A DNA stretch of 32,014 bases, taken from positions 1 through 32,014 of the forward strand of contig PBPM01000024.1 of the NCBI GenBank assembly GCA_002724635.1. Direction: 5' to 3'. The notes under the pieces were generated by a model, which ran no database searches, was not told the DNA's origin, and saw only the letters and a program-made list of their open reading frames with translations. Shown piece by piece: positions 25,273 to 32,014 of this stretch. The position numbers were made by a program, and so were the translations under genes. Origin of the DNA: Rhodospirillaceae bacterium (GTDB lineage: Bacteria; Pseudomonadota; Alphaproteobacteria; UBA6615). Numbering within the stretch: position 1 is the stretch's first letter; each line of letters begins with the position of its first letter.

Positions 25273-26410
25273 TCGAGCTTCGACGGACTTGCATACCTAT
25301 CTGGATCATAACGCGACGACGCCGGTTCGGCCTGAGGCGGCCGAGGCCGTCGCTCGTGCGCTGGCCCAATATGGTAACGCATCATCCGTGCACCGGTTCG
25401 GGCGCTTGATCAGGCATGTGGTCGATGGGGCCCGCGAAGATGTAGCCGCGCTCGTCGATACGGCCCCCGCGAACATCATTTTCACGTCGGGCGGAACCGA
25501 GGCGAACAACCAGGCCCTGATGGGCCATGACGGGCCTGTTCTTGTGTCCGCGGTCGAGCATGATTCTGTGCGTGAGGTGCGCGCCGACGCGACCATTATC
25601 CCAGTCGATGCGAACGGGATCACATGCGGCGAAACCCTCGATCGGCTGCTGTGGGACGCCGGGGGTGGGTCCCTGGTTTCGGTGATGCTGGCCAACAATG
25701 AGACCGGCGTTCTGCAGCCGATCCGGGAGATTTTTGCGGTCGCCCGGGCACATGGGGCCGTGGTTCACTGCGACGCTGTTCAGGCCGCCGGCAAGATGGC
25801 CATCGCCTTCGATGATCTGGGTGCGGATGTCCTGAGCCTGTCCGCGCATAAGTTTGGGGGCCCTCCGGGCATTGGCGCGTTGGTCGTCCGCGATGGGTTC
25901 GATCCCGAGCTGCTCCTGCGTGGTGGCGGACAGGAGCGTCGGCGCCGTGCCGGCACCGAGAATGTTCCGGGAATCGCCGGGTTTGGCGCGGCCGCGTGCG
26001 CCGCGAAGGCTGGGATCGCTAAGTTCGGCCGGCTTGGTGCATTGCGTGACAATATGGAAGCCCGTCTGCGGGATGCGGTATCCGACATAGTCATACATGG
26101 CGGCGATGCGCCGCGGCTTCCGAACACCAGTTGCCTTGGATTGCCGGGTCTCGCTTCCGAAATTCAGGTGATGCAACTAGACCTAGCGGGAATTGCCGTG
26201 AGCGCCGGTTCAGCCTGTTCTAGCGGGAAGGTTGCATCGAGCCACGTGTTGCGCGCCATGGGGTGTGAAAATGAAACGGCACGGTCGGCCATCAGGGTTT
26301 CGCTCGGGTGGAGTACTGAACCGCGAGATGTGGTTCGGTTCATTGATGCATGGATCGCCATGGCGCAACGGCGCGACGGCAAGGCCGAGAAGCGGAGGTC
26401 GGTCGCATGA
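25217..26410 (+). CDS. Cysteine desulfurase (NifS/IscS-like), first of two tandem copies
   Basis: This is a PLP enzyme that takes sulfur from cysteine as an enzyme-bound persulfide. It shows 'TYLDHNATTPVRPEA', 'FTSGGTEANNQAL', 'SAVEHDS' with the cofactor-stacking His, 'VHCDAVQAAGK', the Schiff-base lysine in 'SLSAHKFGGPPGIG' (Lys212 in this numbering) and the sulfur-accepting Cys334 in 'SAGSACSSGK'. The start is uncertain. The ATG at 25217 has a strong AGGGG seven nt upstream, but overlaps iscR by 56 nt and adds a basic 26-residue leader. A TTG at 25289, 16 nt after the iscR stop, would give the family-like MHTYLDHNATTP but has almost no ribosome site. The gene ends in ATGA shared with the next desulfurase. 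It is only distantly similar to that copy, so this is not a recent duplication. Confidence 0.9.
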   Translation: MRDRSTRRHRLSLKSQLSSRASTDLHTYLDHNATTPVRPEAAEAVARALAQYGNASSVHRFGRLIRHVVDGAREDVAALVDTAPANIIFTSGGTEANNQALMGHDGPVLVSAVEHDSVREVRADATIIPVDANGITCGETLDRLLWDAGGGSLVSVMLANNETGVLQPIREIFAVARAHGAVVHCDAVQAAGKMAIAFDDLGADVLSLSAHKFGGPPGIGALVVRDGFDPELLLRGGGQERRRRAGTENVPGIAGFGAAACAAKAGIAKFGRLGALRDNMEARLRDAVSDIVIHGGDAPRLPNTSCLGLPGLASEIQVMQLDLAGIAVSAGSACSSGKVASSHVLRAMGCENETARSAIRVSLGWSTEPRDVVRFIDAWIAMAQRRDGKAEKRRSVA

Positions 26411-27591
26411 GCCCGGCCCCGACAGCCATCTATCTGGACCACCAGGCAACGACGCCGGTCGATCCGCGCGTCGTCGACACTATGCTGCCCTGGTTCAGCG
26501 AGACGTTCGGCAATGCGCATTCCGAGCAGCATGCTTGGGGGCGGCAGGCGGCCGACGCGGTTGAGGTTGCCCGCGATCAGGTCGCCGTGCTTGTCGGCGC
26601 GCAGGCGCGTGAAATCGTCTTCACATCCGGCGCGACAGAATCCAACAACCTGGCGATCAAGGGGGCAGTCCGGTTTGCACTTCGTCACGGGCGCGGCAGC
26701 CATGTTGTCACCCTCGCCACCGAACACAAATGTGTCCTCGAGTCCTGCGCAGCCGTGGCCGATGAAGGGGCGACGTTCACGATCGTCGGGGTCGGCGCCG
26801 ACGGCCGGGTCGATCCCGCGGCGGTCGCGGAAGCGATTACCGGTGATACGGTCTTGGTGTCCGTGATGGCCGTCAACAACGAGATCGGCGTGGTTCAGCC
26901 CTTGGCGGAACTGGGTGCTATCTGTCGCTCCCGCGGCGTGCTGCTGCATACTGATGCGGCTCAAGCGGCTGGCAAGATCGCGCTCGACGTGGATGCAATG
27001 CAGATCGACCTTCTGAGCATCTCCGGTCACAAGATGTACGCCCCGAAGGGAATTGGTGCGCTCTACACCCGTCGGCGTCCGCGTGCGCGTCTCCTTGCCG
27101 AAATGAGCGGCGGTGGCCAGGAGCGAGGTTATCGCTCCGGCACGCTGCCCGTGCCGCTGGCCGTTGCCCTTGGCGATGCCGCCGCGATCTCGTCGGATGA
27201 GATATCGACGGAGGGTGCGCGTCTCGTCACTTTGCGCGATCGCATGCTCGAACGTTTGCGTGCTCGCCGGGACAATCTCTTCGTGAACGGATCGCTCGTG
27301 CACCGCGTGCCGGGCAATCTCAATGTCGGGTTTCCGGGCGTTGATGCCGAGGAACTGATGCGCGCGCTCGATGGCGTCGCGATTTCGACGGGTTCAGCCT
27401 GTACATCGGCATCCGTCGAACCATCTTACGTATTACGCGCGCTGGGGCTGGACGACGCGGATGCCGGCGCGTGTATACGAATTGGGTTTGGCCGTTTCAC
27501 CACCGAAACGGAAGTCGATGCCGCGGCGGACATGATCGCCGGTGCCGTGGACGCTTTGCGGGGCGAAGGCCCCGCGCGGGCTGCGGAATAG
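26407..27591 (+). CDS. iscS: Cysteine desulfurase (IscS-like), second tandem copy
   Basis: The 394-residue product is a group I cysteine desulfurase. Motifs are 'AIYLDHQATTPVDPRV', 'FTSGATESNNLAIKG', 'LATEHKCVLES', 'LHTDAAQAAGKIALD', the PLP lysine Lys209 in 'SISGHKMYAPKGIGAL', and the catalytic Cys332 in 'ISTGSACTSASVEPSYVL', the long mobile Cys loop of IscS. It supplies persulfide sulfur for cluster assembly and possibly tRNA thiolation. The ATG has GGAGGT seven nt upstream and overlaps the preceding stop by 4 bp, so the two desulfurases are translationally coupled. SufB follows after 18 bp. Confidence 0.95.
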   Translation: MSPAPTAIYLDHQATTPVDPRVVDTMLPWFSETFGNAHSEQHAWGRQAADAVEVARDQVAVLVGAQAREIVFTSGATESNNLAIKGAVRFALRHGRGSHVVTLATEHKCVLESCAAVADEGATFTIVGVGADGRVDPAAVAEAITGDTVLVSVMAVNNEIGVVQPLAELGAICRSRGVLLHTDAAQAAGKIALDVDAMQIDLLSISGHKMYAPKGIGALYTRRRPRARLLAEMSGGGQERGYRSGTLPVPLAVALGDAAAISSDEISTEGARLVTLRDRMLERLRARRDNLFVNGSLVHRVPGNLNVGFPGVDAEELMRALDGVAISTGSACTSASVEPSYVLRALGLDDADAGACIRIGFGRFTTETEVDAAADMIAGAVDALRGEGPARAAE

Positions 27592-27609
27592 AGGAGCTGG
27601 AAGGGCGTT

Positions 27610-29079
<1,470 letters not shown>

Positions 29080-29093
29080 AGGAGAAGTTTGAG

Positions 29094-29849
29094 ATGGCGT
29101 TACTGGTAATCCGCAACCTGCATGCGACGGTCGACGGAAAGGCGATCCTTAACGGATTGGACCTCACTATCGATGCCGGCGAGGTGCACGCGATCATGGG
29201 CCCCAACGGATCCGGCAAGAGCACCCTTTCCTATGTGCTGACCGGCCGTGACGGTTACGAGGTGACGGAAGGTGAGATTCTGTTCGACGGCCAAGACGTG
29301 ATCGAGATGGGCCCGGACGAGCGCGCCCGTGAAGGCGTGTTTCTGGCGTTCCAGTACCCGGTCGAGATTCCGGGCGTCACCAGCATGACCTTCCTGCGCA
29401 CGGCGGTGAACGCGGTGCGCACGCATCGCGGCGAGGCGACCTTCGACCCGATGGACTTCGTCAAATATGTGCGCGAGCGCGCAGCGGATCTGGACATCAC
29501 GGATGACATGCTCAAGCGCGCCGTCAATGTCGGCTTCTCCGGCGGCGAGAAGAAGCGGATGGAGATGCTGCAGATGGCGGCGCTTGAGCCGCGCATCGCG
29601 ATCCTCGACGAGACGGATTCCGGCCTCGACATCGACGCGCTGAAGGTCGTGGCCAGCGGCGTGAACGCGATGCGCTCGCCCGAGCGCGGAATGCTGCTGA
29701 TCACACATTATCAGCGGTTGCTCGACTATATCGTTCCTGACCATGTGCATGTCTTGGCCCAGGGGCGGATCGTGAAATCGGGCGACAAGTCGCTGGCGCT
29801 CGAACTCGAGGAAAAGGGCTATGCCGAATTCCTCGAGAACGCGGCCTGA
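29094..29849 (+). CDS. sufC: Fe-S assembly ATPase SufC
   Basis: The 251-residue product is an ABC-type ATPase without membrane domains. Walker A is GPNGSGKST (36-44), the signature is FSGGEKKR (148-155) and Walker B 'IAILDETDSGLD' (168-179). The SufC-specific 'DETDSGLDIDAL' and 'LLITHYQRLLDYI' confirm the subgroup. ATP binding drives rearrangement of SufB and SufD during cluster formation. GAGGAG precedes the ATG. The next gene starts 11 bp after the stop. Confidence 0.98.
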   Translation: MALLVIRNLHATVDGKAILNGLDLTIDAGEVHAIMGPNGSGKSTLSYVLTGRDGYEVTEGEILFDGQDVIEMGPDERAREGVFLAFQYPVEIPGVTSMTFLRTAVNAVRTHRGEATFDPMDFVKYVRERAADLDITDDMLKRAVNVGFSGGEKKRMEMLQMAALEPRIAILDETDSGLDIDALKVVASGVNAMRSPERGMLLITHYQRLLDYIVPDHVHVLAQGRIVKSGDKSLALELEEKGYAEFLENAA

Positions 29850-29860
29850 GGGAGGCGCGG

Positions 29861-31210
29861 GTGCCCGACGGAAGCGGACATATGCAGCCCTATCTGGCGC
29901 AGGCGCTGGAGGCGTCCTCGAGATTCGCCGGCGCAGGCATCGGCTGGGTGGACGCATTGCGCAATGCCGGTGCGCAGCGTTATGCCGATCACGGCCTGCC
30001 AGTTCGGCGCGACGAGTATTGGCGCTACACCAACCTCAACCCGCTGCGCGACGAGGGCTTCCAGCTGGCGTCGGCGGCAGTAGCGATCGGCCTGCCCCCG
30101 TTGCCGCACTCGTCGGTGGCCGGGCTTGCGAGCTATCGTATTGTGCTGGTGAATGGTCGGGTCCAGCCGAAACTGTGCGCGCTCGACGGGATGACTGACG
30201 GCGTCCTGGTTAGCGGGCTGGAAGATCTTCTGGCCTCGGCGCCGGAGCGGCTCGAGCCCTATCTTGGTCGGGTCGCGCCGCTTGCGGATATGCCGATGGC
30301 GGCACTGAACACGGCTTTCCTACAGGACGGGATGGCGATCTTCGTCGATGCGGACATCGTGCTCGACAAGCCGGTACATCTGATCTCGATCACTGTGCCG
30401 GGCAAAGGTGGCATGATGGTGCAGCCGCGCCATTTGGTCGTCATGGAAGAGGGTGCGCAGGCAACCCTCATCGAGACCCACATCACGACGACCGGTGGTT
30501 CGAGCTTCAACAACATCGTGACCGAGTTGCAGCTGGCTGAAAATGCACGGCTCAACCACTTCGTCTTTCAGGAAGTGGCCGATACGAGCGTGCATTTGTC
30601 TGGGGCCGCCGTGGCACTGGCGGCCGGCGCCGATTACAACAGCTTCGTTTTGCAGAGCGGTGCCGTGATAGGTCGCAGCGAGATTCGGGCCTATCTCAAC
30701 GGACCGGGCGTGGATTGTCGTCTGGATGGCGTGTATCTCGCCACCGGTAAACAGGTGGTGGACAACACCACCTATGTCGAGCATGCCGCGCCGGACTGCC
30801 GGTCGCGTCAGGTCTATAGGGGCGTCTTGGGTGGGCAGGCTCGCGGAGTCTTTCAGGGTAAGGTGCACGTGGTGCGTGACGCGCAGCAGACTGACGGCCA
30901 CCAGTTGAGCCGGGCTCTCCTGCTTTCGCCGCGTGCGGAGATGGATGCGCGTCCGGAACTGGAGATTTATGCCGACGACGTCAAGTGCAGCCATGGGGCG
31001 ACCGCGGGCGAACTCGACGAGAATGCGCTGTTTTATCTGCTGAGCCGCGGTGTACCGCGGGTGATGGCGCGACGCATGCTGATCGAGGCGTTCCTGTCCG
31101 AGGCGATCGCGGAAATTCCGCTTCTGCCCGTCGCGGAGGATTTCTCAACCCATGTCCGTCAGTGGCTGGGGGCGAATGTCGATCAGTCGACGGACGGAGA
31201 AGGTTCATGA
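29861..31210 (+). CDS. sufD: Fe-S cluster assembly protein SufD
   Basis: The 449-residue product has the SufD pattern: N-terminal 'RRDEYWRYTNLNPLRDEGF', the core 'LNTAFLQDGMAIFVDADIVL', 'TTTGGSSFNNIVTELQLAENA' (seen in parts: GGSSFNNIVTELQL, then AENARLNHF), 'VYRGVLGGQARGVFQGKVHV', 'SPRAEMDARPELEIYADDVK' and 'CSHGATAGELDENALFYLLS'. It forms the SufBC2D scaffold with SufB and SufC and is needed for iron entry in E. coli. I chose the GTG at 29861 because GGAGG lies five nt upstream; an ATG at 29882 is an alternative. The stop overlaps the sufS start (ATGA). Confidence 0.96.
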   Translation: MPDGSGHMQPYLAQALEASSRFAGAGIGWVDALRNAGAQRYADHGLPVRRDEYWRYTNLNPLRDEGFQLASAAVAIGLPPLPHSSVAGLASYRIVLVNGRVQPKLCALDGMTDGVLVSGLEDLLASAPERLEPYLGRVAPLADMPMAALNTAFLQDGMAIFVDADIVLDKPVHLISITVPGKGGMMVQPRHLVVMEEGAQATLIETHITTTGGSSFNNIVTELQLAENARLNHFVFQEVADTSVHLSGAAVALAAGADYNSFVLQSGAVIGRSEIRAYLNGPGVDCRLDGVYLATGKQVVDNTTYVEHAAPDCRSRQVYRGVLGGQARGVFQGKVHVVRDAQQTDGHQLSRALLLSPRAEMDARPELEIYADDVKCSHGATAGELDENALFYLLSRGVPRVMARRMLIEAFLSEAIAEIPLLPVAEDFSTHVRQWLGANVDQSTDGEGS

Positions 31211-32014
31211 CATCGTCTAACAAGGCAGCTTCGGCCGATCCGGCCTACGACGTCGATGCCATCCGTGCAGATTTTCCGATCCTCGCCACCACCATGCATA
31301 ATAAGCCGCTCGCATTCCTCGACAGCGCGGCCTCGGCACAGAAACCGCGCCAGGTCATCGATGCGGTGTCGGGGGCTTATGAGACCGAGTACGCGAATGT
31401 GCATCGCGGGCTCTATCGGATCAGTGAGGCCGTGACTGCCCGCTACGAGGGAACGCGGGAGACCATCCGGCAGTACATTAACGCGGCGCACACCCACGAG
31501 ATCATCTTCACCCGGAACGCGACGGAATCGATCAATCTCGTTGCCTACAGTTTCGGGCGAACGTTTCTCGAGGAAGGCGACGAGATCGTCATCTCGGAGC
31601 TCGAGCATCACTCCAACATCGTTCCGTGGCAGATGCTCCGCGATGGAAAGGGTATCGTCCTGAAGGTGGCGCCTGTGAGCGATGACGGTGAGCTGATCAT
31701 GTCGGCCTTCGAGGATCTGCTCGGTCCCCGCACCAAGCTCGTGGCCCTCGCGCATATGTCGAACGTCATGGGGACGATCCTGCCGGTCGAAGACATTATT
31801 CGGCGTGCCCATGCAGTCGGTGCTAAGGTTCTGCTCGATGGGTGTCAGTCTGTGACGCATATCCCGGTCGATGTTCAGGAGCTCGGCTGTGACTTCTACG
31901 TGTTTTCGGGTCACAAGCTTTACGGCCCGAGCGGGATCGGTGTGCTGTACGGCCGCGAGGAACTGCTCGATGCGATGCCGCCCTTCATGGGAGGCGGGGG
32001 CATGATCTCGTCCG
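31207..32014 (+). CDS. sufS: Cysteine desulfurase SufS, N-terminal part (cut by window end)
   Basis: The first 269 residues of a group II cysteine desulfurase are present; the C-terminal part with the catalytic cysteine loop is beyond the window. Motifs are 'YDVDAIRADFPIL', 'LAFLDSAASAQKPRQVIDA', 'YANVHRGLYRISEAVT', 'FTRNATESINLVAYSF', 'ISELEHHSNIVPWQ', the PLP aspartate region 'LLDGCQSVTHIPVDV' and the Schiff-base lysine Lys237 in 'VFSGHKLYGPSGIGVLYG'. It passes sulfur to SufBC2D, usually through SufE or SufU. The ATG overlaps the sufD stop by 4 bp. Confidence 0.97.
   Translation, partial: MTSSNKAASADPAYDVDAIRADFPILATTMHNKPLAFLDSAASAQKPRQVIDAVSGAYETEYANVHRGLYRISEAVTARYEGTRETIRQYINAAHTHEIIFTRNATESINLVAYSFGRTFLEEGDEIVISELEHHSNIVPWQMLRDGKGIVLKVAPVSDDGELIMSAFEDLLGPRTKLVALAHMSNVMGTILPVEDIIRRAHAVGAKVLLDGCQSVTHIPVDVQELGCDFYVFSGHKLYGPSGIGVLYGREELLDAMPPFMGGGGMISS

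Noticed and set aside
31839..31860. Cys in the SufS motif DGCQSVTH as an unusual catalytic residue
   Set aside because: It lies beside the PLP-binding Asp, not in the sulfur-accepting loop, and probably is simple variation in this class.

Overview
The window is ordinary chromosomal DNA (GC-rich, roughly 60% by eye, densely coding) from an alphaproteobacterium. The neighbourhoods rne / amiC-mrcA-prfB, glnE-bcp, tyrS / anmK and cysE-iscR-(desulfurases)-sufBCDS are typical of that class, probably a Rhodospirillales-like lineage. The lineage is inferred from gene order and protein flavour, not from a marker gene. I see no phage, transposon, tRNA, rRNA or CRISPR, and no clearly new multi-gene system. 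The interest lies in small-scale structure: gene decay, recoding, a structured mRNA leader and operon regulation.

Layout. (1) 1-838: the 3' end of a maleylacetoacetate isomerase gene faces a broken dsbA-type thioredoxin gene with three in-frame stops and a large internal deletion. (2) 968-5051: an M48 metalloprotease with TPR repeats (minus) diverges from a lipoprotein gamma-glutamyltransferase homologue and a class I/II aminotransferase (plus). (3) 5074-7509: RNase E on the minus strand. Its roughly 300-nt leader carries several hairpins, one of them terminator-like with a T-run. (4) 7918-12888: the cell-wall set amiC and mrcA, then prfB with a programmed +1 frameshift site. (5) 12915-13080: remnant of an EamA-family transporter gene. 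(6) 13084-17368, minus: glnE, bcp and a DUF455 gene, each pair joined by a stop/start overlap. (7) 17412-20630: a large AsmA/YhdP-like envelope protein. (8) 20653-23819: tyrS (minus), anmK (plus) and an alpha/beta hydrolase (minus). (9) 24020-32014: cysE, an IscR-type regulator, two cysteine desulfurases, sufB, sufC, sufD and the start of sufS, all on the plus strand with very tight spacing.

The last block is a cysteine-to-Fe-S-cluster pathway. CysE starts cysteine synthesis, three desulfurases can release its sulfur, SufBCD builds clusters, and the IscR-type protein probably senses cluster supply. A good sigma70-type promoter with an overlapping inverted repeat precedes cysE. AmiC, PBP1A and AnmK act on peptidoglycan cleavage, synthesis and recycling. 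GlnE sets glutamine synthetase activity.

All coordinates and motifs were read by hand. No alignment, folding program or database was used.
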